Source: DATKAB01 sp964542745
GTDB lineage: Bacteria > Eisenbacteria > RBG-16-71-46
NCBI GenBank assembly: GCA_964542745.1
Contig: CAZIVR010000030.1
Coordinates: forward strand, 1-34,085
Direction: 5' to 3'
Length of the DNA: 34,085 bases
In this document: positions 15,164 to 22,919 of the stretch, in pieces
How the letters are laid out: each line of letters opens with the position of its first letter
Numbering within the stretch: the first letter of the stretch is position 1
Notes under the pieces: model-generated
Databases searched by the model: none
What the model was told of the DNA's origin: nothing
Seen by the model: the letters and a program-made list of their open reading frames with translations, nothing else
Position numbers and translations under genes: made by a program

Positions 15164-16032
15164 GCGCCCGGCCCCGCGCCGCGCCCGCGCCCCGGATCGC
15201 GCGGGTCGTCGTTCGCCTCGGGCGGCCGCGGCGTGGTGCGCCAGGCCAGCAGGTCCAACAGCGACAGCCCGGCCCGGGAGAGCGATCGAAACGTCGCCGA
15301 GGCGCGGCTCTCGTCGAGCACCTGCCGGGCGAGCCGGTCGAGCGCGCCGACCCGGTCGGCGCGTCCGGGCTGCCCGATGGCCTCGCGAACGGCCGCCGCG
15401 ACGGCGTCCTCACCGGACTCGCCGTCCTCGCCGGCGCGAGGCGGGGGAACCGCCGCCGCGGCTTCCGTCCCGAGCAGCCTCGCGAACTCGGCGCGCGCCG
15501 CCTCCAGGTCCCGGGCGAGCCGCTCGGGCGGGACCTCCGCCGCGCAGGCCAGCTCCGGTTCGGTGATGCCGCGCGAGCCGGACAGGGCGAGCAGCCGGCG
15601 ATCGGTGGGCGGGAGCCTGGAGAAAACCTCGCGTGCCGGAGGCACCGCGCGCTTTCGCGAGCCTCGCCCGAACCACCGCGAGAACCGTCCGGGACCGCCT
15701 GCTCCCGAGTCCCGTGTCGCACCTTCACGTCGCCGGGCGCGGGTCTCGTCCGCGGTCTCGCGGGCGATCGCGCACAGCCACCGGTCGAACGGCTGCCGGA
15801 AATCGAACGTCGCGAGCCGGCGGTGCGCGTGGAGGAACGTCTCCTGGGCCGCTTCGGTGGCCGCCCGCTCGTCGAGGAGCGCCGCCTGGCAGAGGCGCCA
15901 GACGCGGTCCCAGTAGACGGTCGCCAGCTCGGTGAACCAGCGGACGGAACGCGGGTACTCGTCGAGCACCGCGCGCAGCAACTCGCGGTCGGAGTCGGGA
16001 CGGCGGTCGGCGGTCGCTGCAGGAGGGGCCAT
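15160..16032 (-). CDS. Sigma-70 family (ECF-like) factor with C-terminal extension
   Basis: A 290-residue protein. Region 2 lies at ~20-100 (VYWDRVWRLCQAALLDERAA, QETFLHAHRRLATFDFRQPF, RWLCAIARETADETRARRR). A region 4 helix-turn-helix lies at ~133-188 (VFSRLPPTDRRLLALS, ITEPELACAAEVPPERLARD). The linker between them is longer and more basic than usual. About 100 extra residues follow (~190-290), including a helical stretch GALDRLARQVLDESRASATF and a Pro/Asp/Arg-rich end with no recognised domain; this extension may be regulatory. The gene is first in an operon with the SLC13 permease (4 bp overlap), so it probably controls or responds to that transporter. GGGGA lies 7 nt before the ATG. Confidence 0.8.
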   Translation of the reverse strand: MAPPAATADRRPDSDRELLRAVLDEYPRSVRWFTELATVYWDRVWRLCQAALLDERAATEAAQETFLHAHRRLATFDFRQPFDRWLCAIARETADETRARRREGATRDSGAGGPGRFSRWFGRGSRKRAVPPAREVFSRLPPTDRRLLALSGSRGITEPELACAAEVPPERLARDLEAARAEFARLLGTEAAAAVPPPRAGEDGESGEDAVAAAVREAIGQPGRADRVGALDRLARQVLDESRASATFRSLSRAGLSLLDLLAWRTTPRPPEANDDPRDPGRGRGAGPGA

Positions 16033-16107
16033 GGTTCGTTCCCCGTCGTTCGCCGGCTTCCGGCGGACCCGGCGGTGGGCGGCGCGGGCTCCGCGAGTTC
16101 GGGGGCG

Positions 16108-16113
16108 AATCTA
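16108..16113 (-). promoter_or_regulatory. Candidate -10 element of the sigma-permease operon
   Basis: TAGATT on the minus strand inside GTGCTAGATTC, ~75 nt before the sigma-like gene. It matches the recurring GCTAG-type -10 of the window. The -35 is weak. Confidence 0.45.
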
Positions 16114-16163
16114 GCACGGGGCCATCGCGGGCGGCCACGCCGCGCGCCGTTCTCGAACGGAGG

Positions 16164-16604
16164 CTAGCGCGTGTCCCCGCCCGCGATCGTGCCGACGACC
16201 TCGACCCGGACCCGCGCCGTGCCCGTCGCGATCATGCCGAGGCGCTCCGCCGCGGCGCGCGACAGGTCGAGGATCCGTCCGCCCCGAAACGGTCCACGGT
16301 CGTTGATCCGCACGATCACGCTGCGGCCGCTGGCGAGGTGGGTCACGCGCACGCGCGTCCCGAAGGGCATCGCCGGGTGCGCGGCGGTGAGGGCGCTCAT
16401 GTCGAACCGCTCTCCGCTCGCGGTGCGGCGGCCGTGGTGCTCGCGGCCGTACCACGAGGCGATGCCGACCTCGGCCGCGGGTGTCGCCGGAACCGCGGTG
16501 GCCGGCGGAGGACCCGCGCGCCGCGCCGTGGCCGCGCCGCAGCCCGAGGCGAGGACCGCGAGCAGCAGGCCGGGGACCGCGAGACGGGCGGGAATTCCGG
16601 GCAT
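16164..16604 (-). CDS. rlpA: RlpA-type septal ring lipoprotein (double-psi beta-barrel)
   Basis: A 146-residue lipoprotein with signal MPGIPARLAVPGLLLAVLAS ending at lipobox LASGC (Cys22). The domain at ~45-140 carries the family landmarks GIASWYG, GRRTASGERFD, ALTAAHPAMPFGTRVRV, VRINDRGPF and RILDLSRAAAERLGM. RlpA proteins are outer-membrane lipoproteins that bind, and in some species cleave, peptide-stripped peptidoglycan at the septum. There is no SPOR domain, so this is a short form. I chose the ATG that gives a proper lipoprotein signal over one 14 codons upstream. It lies upstream of the sigma-like gene on the same strand but 132 bp away with a separate promoter candidate between, so co-transcription is doubtful. 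Confidence 0.92.
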   Translation of the reverse strand: MPGIPARLAVPGLLLAVLASGCGAATARRAGPPPATAVPATPAAEVGIASWYGREHHGRRTASGERFDMSALTAAHPAMPFGTRVRVTHLASGRSVIVRINDRGPFRGGRILDLSRAAAERLGMIATGTARVRVEVVGTIAGGDTR

Positions 16605-16650
16605 GCCCCGGTCATCGGCGCCCGCGCGGCCTTTCTCCAGCCGCACCCGC

Positions 16651-16685
16651 CGCGCCGGGGCGCGCCCTCTCCGCGCCCCGGCGCG
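16651..16685 (-). terminator. Hairpin after the M43 protease gene
   Basis: A 14 bp perfect stem (16651-16664 with 16672-16685) with a 7-nt loop, just past the protease stop codon. No T-run follows, so termination strength is uncertain. Confidence 0.55.
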
Positions 16686-16691
16686 ACAGGC

Positions 16692-18311
16692 TCAGTCCAG
16701 CGTCACCACCCGCAGGCTCCGGCTCTCGCGGCCCGCGGTGACGCGGATCAGGTAGACGCCGGGACCGAATCCGCGCCCCCGCTGGCCGCGGATCGAGAAG
16801 CTCTCCTGGTGGTTGCCGGGGCCGCGCTCGCCCTCGGCCAGCGTGCCGAGGCGGCGGCCGGTCACGCTGAAGGCTTCGATGCGGACCCGCGCCCGCTCGG
16901 GAAGCGAGTAGGCGACCCGCACGTCGCCGCGCGAGGGATTGGCCCCGAGCAGCGCGGCGGTGAAGGCGCGGACCGGAACGCCGAGTTCGGCCGAGGCCGA
17001 CCCGAAGGAACGCTCCGAGCCGTCCGGCCCCACGCCCGCGAGGCGGTAGCTCACCGAGCCGACCGGCCCAGGCGAGTCGGTCCACGCGAACTCCCCGTTC
17101 CCCGCGGCCGGAATCGGCTCGCGGTTCACGCGCATCTCCGTGGCCCCGGCGAGGCTTCGGTAGAGGTTCCAGCCCACCACGTCGGAGTCCACCCGCGCCG
17201 ACCAGCCCAGCTCCACCTGGCCGGGCCCGAGCGGGATCGCCGCGAAACGCTGCAGCAGCGTGGCGGTGGCCTGGTCGGGCACGCACACCAGCGGGCGGTA
17301 GTGCCGGATCGTGCAGATCAGACGCCGCACCTGCTCGTGGGTGAACTGGTTCATGCACGCGTCGTTGGTGTAGTCCATGTAGTTGTGCACCGGATCCTGG
17401 TAGGCCGGGCTGCAGCTCGACTCGACCGGGCAGCCGCCCTGCGAGGCGGCCTCGGGCGAGGTGTCGCACACGCGGTCGCCGGTCGAGTAGCAACCCGGGG
17501 CGGTCGCGGTGCCGCATCCGTCCTGGAAGGTGTGGTAGAGGCCCACGAAGTGACCGACCTCGTGGGTCACGGTGCGCCCGAGGTCGTAGGGCGGATTGGG
17601 GGACCTGCGCCCGAACGACGACCAGAGGCATCGCACGCCGTCCTCGCTGGTGCCGACGCCGCCGTCCTGCGGGAAGAACGGCACGTAGCCGAGGATCAGG
17701 CCGCCCGGCGCCTCGGGACTCAGCGTGTAGATGTTGAGGTAGCGATGCGGGTCCCACGCCAGGTTGTCGTAGTACGTCCCGAGCAGGGGATCGGGGAGGT
17801 CGTTGAACCAGAACTCGTTCGTGTTCCGCGTCCAGCCCGGGCTCGGGTTCCCCGCCGGGTCGCGGGTGGCGAGCCGGAAGCGCACGCGCGAATTGTAGCC
17901 CGCGAACCCGTTGGTGCCGGGGATCGCGAGGAAGTCCTCGTTGAGCACGTCGATCTGCGTGCGCACCAGCGAGTCGGGGAAGACGCCGTCGCCGGTCACC
18001 GACTCGAGGCGGTGGATCACGACCGTGATCTCGCACTCCACGTCCGGCTCGTACTCGGGGAGCGGGTTGGTCAGCCCGAGCGAGCAGTCGCCGGGTCCGC
18101 CGAGCATCTGGGAGAGGCCGCCCGAGAACCTGGGGGCCGGCGTGCCGCAGCGCTTGCCGTTGTCGCGGAAGTAGTCGGAGGTGAAGAAGTCGCTCCAGCT
18201 CGCGAACGTTCGCCCGTCCACCACGATCGGGCCCGCTCCCGCGGCGAGCGCGCCGCTCGCGCCGCACGCGGCGAGCAGGGTGAGGATCCACAGCATGCGC
18301 CAGAGTTTCAT
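16692..18311 (-). CDS. Secreted M43-family (pappalysin-type) zinc metalloprotease with FlgD-like C-terminal domain
   Basis: A 539-residue exported protein. The zinc site is HEVGHFVGLYH (H250, E251, H254, H260; G257 as in metzincins) and the Met-turn is NYMDY (M312). Cys pairs around ~265-305 (DGCGTATAPGCYS, RVCDTS, GGCPVESSC) are typical of M43B/cytophagalysin proteases, as is PFFPQDGGVGTSEDGVRC. Residues ~350-440 look like a fibronectin-III domain (VELGWSARVDSDVVGWNLYR). The last ~80 form a FlgD/T9SS-type tail (GANPSRGDVRVAYSLPE, RIEAFSVTGRRLGTLAEG, YLIRVTAG). The N-terminus allows signal peptidase I, but LAAC at 13-16 would also fit a lipobox. GGGAGG before the ATG supports the start. It should act outside the cell on unknown proteins. 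Confidence 0.93.
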   Translation of the reverse strand: MKLWRMLWILTLLAACGASGALAAGAGPIVVDGRTFASWSDFFTSDYFRDNGKRCGTPAPRFSGGLSQMLGGPGDCSLGLTNPLPEYEPDVECEITVVIHRLESVTGDGVFPDSLVRTQIDVLNEDFLAIPGTNGFAGYNSRVRFRLATRDPAGNPSPGWTRNTNEFWFNDLPDPLLGTYYDNLAWDPHRYLNIYTLSPEAPGGLILGYVPFFPQDGGVGTSEDGVRCLWSSFGRRSPNPPYDLGRTVTHEVGHFVGLYHTFQDGCGTATAPGCYSTGDRVCDTSPEAASQGGCPVESSCSPAYQDPVHNYMDYTNDACMNQFTHEQVRRLICTIRHYRPLVCVPDQATATLLQRFAAIPLGPGQVELGWSARVDSDVVGWNLYRSLAGATEMRVNREPIPAAGNGEFAWTDSPGPVGSVSYRLAGVGPDGSERSFGSASAELGVPVRAFTAALLGANPSRGDVRVAYSLPERARVRIEAFSVTGRRLGTLAEGERGPGNHQESFSIRGQRGRGFGPGVYLIRVTAGRESRSLRVVTLD

Positions 18312-18373
18312 GGGGCCTCCCGGGCTCAGGGTTCGCATCGCGTTTTGCGATGCCACGAGGCGACCGTGACGGG

Positions 18374-18443
18374 AAGGGGTTGAGGGCGGCTTGAGCGCCG
18401 GGAGCCCCGCGCCCTCGAGGCCCGTTCCCCCCAAGGGGTTGAG
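18374..18443. repeat. AAGGGGTTGAG direct repeat in a divergent intergenic region
   Basis: The 11-mer occurs at 18374-18384 and 18433-18443 (59 bp apart, nearly six helical turns) between the protease gene (-) and the flavoprotein gene (+). Similar spacing is used by dimeric regulators, but no regulator is identifiable. Confidence 0.4.
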
Positions 18444-18496
18444 CGGCCGGCGCCGCCCGTGGCGGGCCGCTCGTCGCGGCGTCCCGGGACGCGCGC

Positions 18497-18502
18497 TAGA
18501 CT
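18497..18502 (+). promoter_or_regulatory. -10 element of an apparently leaderless gene
   Basis: TAGACT inside GGGACGCGCGCTAGACTC. Only 7 bases separate it from the ATG of the flavoprotein, so the transcript should start at or next to the start codon. No ribosome site is present. Confidence 0.55.
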
Positions 18503-18509
18503 CCCGGCC

Positions 18510-19655
18510 ATGCCACGCACGCTCATCCTCGGCGCCGGCTTCGGCGGGCTCACGGTCGCGCACGAGCTGAAGCGCCTGCTCGGCGCCGCCCACGACGTGA
18601 TGCTCGTGGACCGGCGGCCCGGATTCCTGATGGGACTCCGCAAGCCGTGGGCGGTCGCGGGCGTCGCGCCGCTCGATCCCGGCCGCCGCGAACGCTCCGC
18701 GCTCGAGCGCTTCGGGCTCCGCTTCGTGCTCCGCGAGGTGACGAAGATCGATCCCGCGGCGCGCCGCGTCGAGACCGGCGCGGGCGCCCTCGAGGCGGAC
18801 CATCTGGTGGTGGCGCTCGGCGCCGAGCCGCGCCCCGACCTCGTGCCGGGGCTCGCCGAACACGCCCACGATCTCTACGACCCCGAGGCGGTGCCGGCGC
18901 TCGCCGCGGCGCTCGAGCGGTTCGGCTCGGGCCGGCTGCTGGTCCTGATCGCCGGGGTTCCCTACAAGTGCCCGCCCGCGCCCTACGAGACCGCGATGCT
19001 GCTCGACGAGCGGCTGCGCGAGCGCGGGGTGCGGGACCGCGTCACGCTCGAGGTCGCGACCATCCAGCCGCTGCTGCTGCCGAACGGCGGGAAGGAGGGT
19101 TCGGCCTGGATCGCGGCGCAGCTCGAGGCGCGGGGCATCGCGTGGCGCACCGGCCGCAAGCTGCGGGCGGTCGAGGCGTCGCGCGTCGTGTTCGAAGACG
19201 GCGAGGCGCCCTTCGACCTCTTGATCGGCGTGCCGCCGCACCGGCCCCCCGCGGTGGTGCGCGGCAGCGGGCTCGAGGGCGAGGGGCCGTGGATCGCGGT
19301 GGACGCGGGCACGCTCCGTACCCGGTTCGATCGCGTCTACGCGGTCGGCGACGCCACCCAGATCACGCTCGCCAACGGGCTCCCCCTGCCGAAGGCCGGC
19401 CTGTTCGCCGAACTCGAGGGGCTGCGCGTGGCGGCGGCGATCGCCGCGGAGTTGCGGGGCGATCCGCCGCCGCCCCCCTTCGACGGCCGCGGCTACTGCT
19501 ACGTCGAGACCGGGAAGGGCGCCGCCGGGCTGGTGCAGGGGGATTTCTTCGCCGCGCCCGACCCGCGGGTCACGGTCGGGGACATCTCGGCCGCGCACTC
19601 CGAGGAAAAGCGGCGCTTCGAGACGGAGCGCCTGGCGCGCTGGTTCGGCGGCTGA
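18510..19655 (+). CDS. NAD(P)/FAD-dependent oxidoreductase, sulfide:quinone reductase-like
   Basis: A 381-residue flavoprotein of the two-dinucleotide-binding-domain superfamily. The N-terminal FAD motif is ILGAGFGGLTVAHEL (6-20), and the second FAD motif is RVYAVGDATQ near residue 285. C154 in YKCPPAPYE sits where sulfide:quinone reductase and flavocytochrome c sulfide dehydrogenase have a conserved cysteine; the other redox cysteines of classical SQR are not evident, so sulfide oxidation is uncertain. It has no signal peptide and is probably a membrane-associated cytoplasmic enzyme. The start is the ATG 8 bases after a TAGACT -10, giving a leaderless message; upstream starts have no support. 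It ends 28 bp from the convergent barrel gene. Confidence 0.85.
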   Translation: MPRTLILGAGFGGLTVAHELKRLLGAAHDVMLVDRRPGFLMGLRKPWAVAGVAPLDPGRRERSALERFGLRFVLREVTKIDPAARRVETGAGALEADHLVVALGAEPRPDLVPGLAEHAHDLYDPEAVPALAAALERFGSGRLLVLIAGVPYKCPPAPYETAMLLDERLRERGVRDRVTLEVATIQPLLLPNGGKEGSAWIAAQLEARGIAWRTGRKLRAVEASRVVFEDGEAPFDLLIGVPPHRPPAVVRGSGLEGEGPWIAVDAGTLRTRFDRVYAVGDATQITLANGLPLPKAGLFAELEGLRVAAAIAAELRGDPPPPPFDGRGYCYVETGKGAAGLVQGDFFAAPDPRVTVGDISAAHSEEKRRFETERLARWFGG

Positions 19656-19682
19656 TCGGGGCCGCGCCGCGCTCGCGGCCGG

Positions 19683-20864
19683 TCAGAACGCCAGCGAGAG
19701 CGATCCCGCGACCAGGTCCACGTCGCGAGCCGGCGAGCCGGGGATGCGCTCCACGTTCCGCTGCCAGACCGCCTTGACCGTGGCCTGCCGAGAGGCGCGG
19801 TAGCCGAGCCCCGCCTCCCAGCGATCCCGGTCGTGATCCCAGGGAAGGCGCCGGCCGGAGCTTCCGGTGACGTGGCTGTGCCGCCGCGCTTCGGCGCGGG
19901 CCGCGATCCACGCCCCGGAGCCGATCCCGACGCGCGCCTCGGTCCACGCGCCGCGCACCACGAGGCGGCGGATGTGGGGCGTCATCCACTCGGAGACGTA
20001 GGCTTCGCCGCGGGTTTCGAAACGTCCGGCCTGGAATTCGAGGTCGCCGATGGCGACGCGCTGGAGCAGGTCCCCGAGCCGCACCCCGGCCGGGAGCGAC
20101 GACTCGAACGCGCGCGGCATCCACGGCCCCCGGGATCCGGAGATCCCGAGCCGCACGGCGGGGTGAGGGGCCAAGCCCACGCGGCCCAGCGCCGACTTGC
20201 CCGGGCTCGCGTCCCGGGCGTTCTGCGGCCAGGAGGGCGCGCCCTGGACGAAACCGACCGAGAACTCGACGGGACGCACGCTCCCGATCGCCACCAGGCC
20301 CGCGTCCCAGCAGCGGTCGTACACGACCGGAACCCCGCGGGCCCCCGCGCCGCCACCGTAGTCCACGCCGCGCTCGCCGGTTCCGGCCGCGGCCAGCAGC
20401 GCGTCCACGCTCGGGGGCGCCTCGGAGAACGACAGGGTCCCGTGCAGCTGGTAGAGCATGGGGCTGCCGATCAGCACGTTCTCGGTCGAATAGGCGCGCG
20501 CCGCCCACGTTCCGATGGGCCAGGGAATCAGGCCGCCCTGGAGGTGGAGGTCGCGTCCCGCGACCGGCGTCCAGAGTCCGTAGGCGCCGTACTGGAGCAG
20601 CGCGTAGTTCTGCCCGATCACGATGGCCTGCACGTGCGCCTCGAAGCCGCCGTCGAAGGCCCGCTCGAGGAAGATCCGGAGACGGTAGGGATCGAAGTTG
20701 GAGTCGCCCTGGTTGAGCGCGTTGAGCGAGACGGCCTCCTCCCCGTGAGTGAAGGCCAGGTCGAGCAGGCCGCGGATCCGCAGCGCCTCGGACTCCACCG
20801 CGTGCGACGGTGAGGCGACCAGCACCGCCCCCGTCAGCAGCGCGACGATTCGACGGACCGCCAT
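19683..20864 (-). CDS. Putative outer-membrane beta-barrel protein
   Basis: A 393-residue exported protein with a signal peptide (MAVRRIVALLTGAVLVASPSHA, 1-22). The body alternates amphipathic strands rich in Gly, aromatic and Arg residues (LRIFLERAFDGGFEAHVQAI, LQFGAYGLW-like, FSVGFVQGAPSW, LEFQAGRFETRGEAYVSEW). It ends in SLSLAF with a terminal phenylalanine, the classical signal for BAM-mediated barrel insertion. The segment around GLIPWPIGTWAARAYSTENVL resembles proteins annotated as porins or outer-membrane carrier-type barrels in FCB bacteria. Substrate is unknown. GGAGG lies 5 nt before the ATG. It is divergent from the EAL-HDOD gene. Confidence 0.78.
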   Translation of the reverse strand: MAVRRIVALLTGAVLVASPSHAVESEALRIRGLLDLAFTHGEEAVSLNALNQGDSNFDPYRLRIFLERAFDGGFEAHVQAIVIGQNYALLQYGAYGLWTPVAGRDLHLQGGLIPWPIGTWAARAYSTENVLIGSPMLYQLHGTLSFSEAPPSVDALLAAAGTGERGVDYGGGAGARGVPVVYDRCWDAGLVAIGSVRPVEFSVGFVQGAPSWPQNARDASPGKSALGRVGLAPHPAVRLGISGSRGPWMPRAFESSLPAGVRLGDLLQRVAIGDLEFQAGRFETRGEAYVSEWMTPHIRRLVVRGAWTEARVGIGSGAWIAARAEARRHSHVTGSSGRRLPWDHDRDRWEAGLGYRASRQATVKAVWQRNVERIPGSPARDVDLVAGSLSLAF

Positions 20865-20952
20865 GGCACCTCCAGTTGGGCCGGGAAGCCGGGGCCCGCG
20901 AAGAACCCCGGGCCCAGGGCCAGCGAGGGTTTCGGCGGGACTCCCCCCCGGG

Positions 20953-20972
20953 CTTGAGCCTTCGGGCTCGAG
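20953..20972. other. TTCG tetraloop hairpin in a divergent intergenic region
   Basis: An 8 bp stem with one G-U pair, closed by C(TTCG)G, a very stable RNA loop. It lies ~90 bp upstream of the barrel gene on one side and ~300 bp before the EAL-HDOD start on the other. Role unknown. Confidence 0.4.
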
Positions 20973-21247
20973 TCCGGGTGCCGGGGTCCGGGCCCACGCG
21001 CCAACGCCACGGAGCGCTCAAGACCTTCGCCCGCCCGCCGAGACTGTCCGGCGCAGTCACTCCGGTTACGCCGTCCCAGGCCGCGACGTGGGCGATTTCG
21101 CCCGGACCCGTACCGCCATGCACCGATTCTTCCGACGACGTCATGCAGAGACTTCCCCGCATCCCGCGGACCACCCGGGGGCCGGCTCGGAGCGTGCGCT
21201 CCCGACGGCCGCCACCCGCGCTCCCGCGGCGGGAGGGGACGACTTCC

Positions 21248-21252
21248 AGGAG
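21248..21252 (+). promoter_or_regulatory. Ribosome binding site deciding the EAL-HDOD start
   Basis: AGGAG lies 6 nt before an in-frame GTG at 21259. The upstream alternative ATG at 21118 has no purine-rich site. Confidence 0.6.
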
Positions 21253-21258
21253 ACCGAC

Positions 21259-22479
21259 GTGGACGAGCGGATGCTGTACGTGGCCCGCCAGCCGATCTTC
21301 GATCGCGGCGCCAAGGTCATGGGGTACGAGCTGCTGTTCCGGGGGGGGCGCGAGAACCGCTTCCCCAACATCGGGCAGGATCTCGCCTCGGCCCTCACCA
21401 TCGAGCGCAGCGCGGCGGCCTTCGGCCTCGACGAGCTGGTCGGGGAACGCGCGGCGTGGGTCAACCTGTCCCGCGGCGCGCTGCTCGCCGAGTACTACCG
21501 GCTGCTCCCGCCCGGCCGCACCATGATCGAACTGCTCGAGACGGTGGAGCCGGACCGCGAAGTGATGGACGCCTGCGTGCGCCTCAAGTCGTTCGGCTAC
21601 CGCCTCGCGCTCGACGACTTCACGATCACGCCCAGGCCGTCCCCGCTGCTCGCGGTCGCGGACATGGTCAAGGTGGACTTTCGCGCGTCGGCGGCGCGAA
21701 GCGAGCCGAACGCGATCCGGCGCATCCGCGACCGCGGCATCTTCCTGCTCGCCGAGAAGGTGGAGACGCAGGAGGAGCACCGCGAGGCCATGGACGCCGG
21801 ATACGATCTCTTCCAGGGCTACTTCTACTGCCGGCCCGAGATGATCGAGACGCGCGACCTGCCCCCCTCCAAGCTCGTCCAGCTCCAGTTCCTCTCGGAG
21901 GTGGGCCGCGAGGACGCTTCCTTCGAACGCCTCGAGGAGCTGTTCGAGAGCGACGTCGGCCTCACCACGCGGCTGCTGCGCTACCTCAATTCGGCCGCGT
22001 TCGGCTGGCGCCACGAGATCAGCTCGCTGCGTCACGCGCTCCAGCTGATCGGCCTCGAGCCGCTCCGCAAGTGGGCGATGATGATGGGGCTGCTGCAGCT
22101 CGGGAACGACCGGCCGCGCGAGCTGCTGGTGACCTCGCTGTCCCGGGCGCGCTTCGCGGAGGAGCTGGGCCCGGCGAGCGGCCTGCCCGGCCACCGCCTC
22201 GACCTGTTCCTCTCGGGGATGCTCTCGGTGGTGGACGCGCTGGTCGGACGCCCGATGGCCGAGGTGGTTCGCGGCCTTTCGGTGCCGGCCCCGGTGCGCG
22301 CGGCCCTCACCGGCGGCGAGCACCCGGTGGGCTCGGTCCTCCAGATCGTGACCGCGTTCGAGCGCGGCGACTGGCAGGCGGTCGAGGCCGCGCCCGTGCC
22401 CCAGCCGGTGGACCCGCGGGTCATGAACGACGCCTACCGGCGCTCGCTCAGCTGGGCGGAGGCGACCGCCGGCCTCTGA
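21259..22479 (+). CDS. EAL-HDOD signalling protein (CdgJ/YuxH-like)
   Basis: The ~406-residue product has an N-terminal EAL-like domain and a C-terminal HDOD domain. The opening MLYVARQPIFDRGAKVMGYE is the standard start of this family. The EAL domain is degenerate: ELLFR replaces EALLR, DDF is kept without the following glycines, and AEKVET and GYFYCRPE remain. It is therefore probably not an active cyclic-di-GMP phosphodiesterase but may still bind the nucleotide or partners. HDOD features are FLSEVGREDASFERLEELFE, TTRLLRYLNSAAFGWRHEIS and LRHALQLIGLEPLRKWAMMM. Relatives control motility, chemotaxis or surface behaviour. I prefer the GTG with AGGAG; starting at ATG 21118 would add 47 low-complexity residues (MHRFFRRRHAET...). 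The stop lies 47 bp before the next gene. Confidence 0.9.
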   Translation: MDERMLYVARQPIFDRGAKVMGYELLFRGGRENRFPNIGQDLASALTIERSAAAFGLDELVGERAAWVNLSRGALLAEYYRLLPPGRTMIELLETVEPDREVMDACVRLKSFGYRLALDDFTITPRPSPLLAVADMVKVDFRASAARSEPNAIRRIRDRGIFLLAEKVETQEEHREAMDAGYDLFQGYFYCRPEMIETRDLPPSKLVQLQFLSEVGREDASFERLEELFESDVGLTTRLLRYLNSAAFGWRHEISSLRHALQLIGLEPLRKWAMMMGLLQLGNDRPRELLVTSLSRARFAEELGPASGLPGHRLDLFLSGMLSVVDALVGRPMAEVVRGLSVPAPVRAALTGGEHPVGSVLQIVTAFERGDWQAVEAAPVPQPVDPRVMNDAYRRSLSWAEATAGL

Positions 22480-22510
22480 TTCGGCCGGTGACAGGGCGGG
22501 GGTGAAGCCG

Positions 22511-22516
22511 TACCCT
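22511..22516 (+). promoter_or_regulatory. Possible -10 of a leaderless small membrane protein gene
   Basis: TACCCT, 10 nt before the ATG at 22527. It fits a TAnnnT pattern like the two clearer leaderless cases, but is weaker. No ribosome site precedes this ATG. Confidence 0.3.
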
Positions 22517-22526
22517 CGACCCCGCC

Positions 22527-22919
22527 ATGCGAAACCTCGCCCGCGGCGTCACCGCGCTGGGCGCTCTGCTCGCGCTCGGCAGCGCGTGGATGCACGGCTT
22601 CTTCGCGCGGCCCGTCGTGCTGGGCCGGATCCCGGGCGAAGCCGCGCCCGAAACCCTGGCCGGACTCCACGCCGCGTGGCTGCTCGGGAGCTCGGCGATC
22701 GCGGCGCTCGGCGTGATCGCGCTCGCGAACCTGCCGGGACTCGGGCGCGAGCCCGGCGCCGCGCGCACCACCGCGATCGCGGGCGCGTTCTTCCTCGCCT
22801 ACGGCGGCTGGGCCCTCGCCGCCCGCGGCTTCCACACCCACTACTTCGGATTCCTCGCGATCGGCGCGCTGCTGATCGCGGGCGCCGCGCTGGCCGCGCG
22901 TGGCCGCGCCCCCGACTAG
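22527..22919 (+). CDS. Small four-helix integral membrane protein, unknown function
   Basis: A 130-residue protein with four predicted membrane segments: ~8-28 (VTALGALLALGSAWMHGFF), ~47-67 (HAAWLLGSSAIAALGVIALA), ~83-102 (TTAIAGAFFLAYGGWALAA) and ~108-124 (FGFLAIGALLIAGAALAA). Short loops carry single His residues. It resembles the many small uncharacterised proteins annotated as hypothetical membrane proteins; no family is recognised. It lies between the EAL-HDOD gene and the GT-C gene, overlapping the latter by 20 bp, so the pair is probably translated together. Confidence 0.75.
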   Translation: MRNLARGVTALGALLALGSAWMHGFFARPVVLGRIPGEAAPETLAGLHAAWLLGSSAIAALGVIALANLPGLGREPGAARTTAIAGAFFLAYGGWALAARGFHTHYFGFLAIGALLIAGAALAARGRAPD

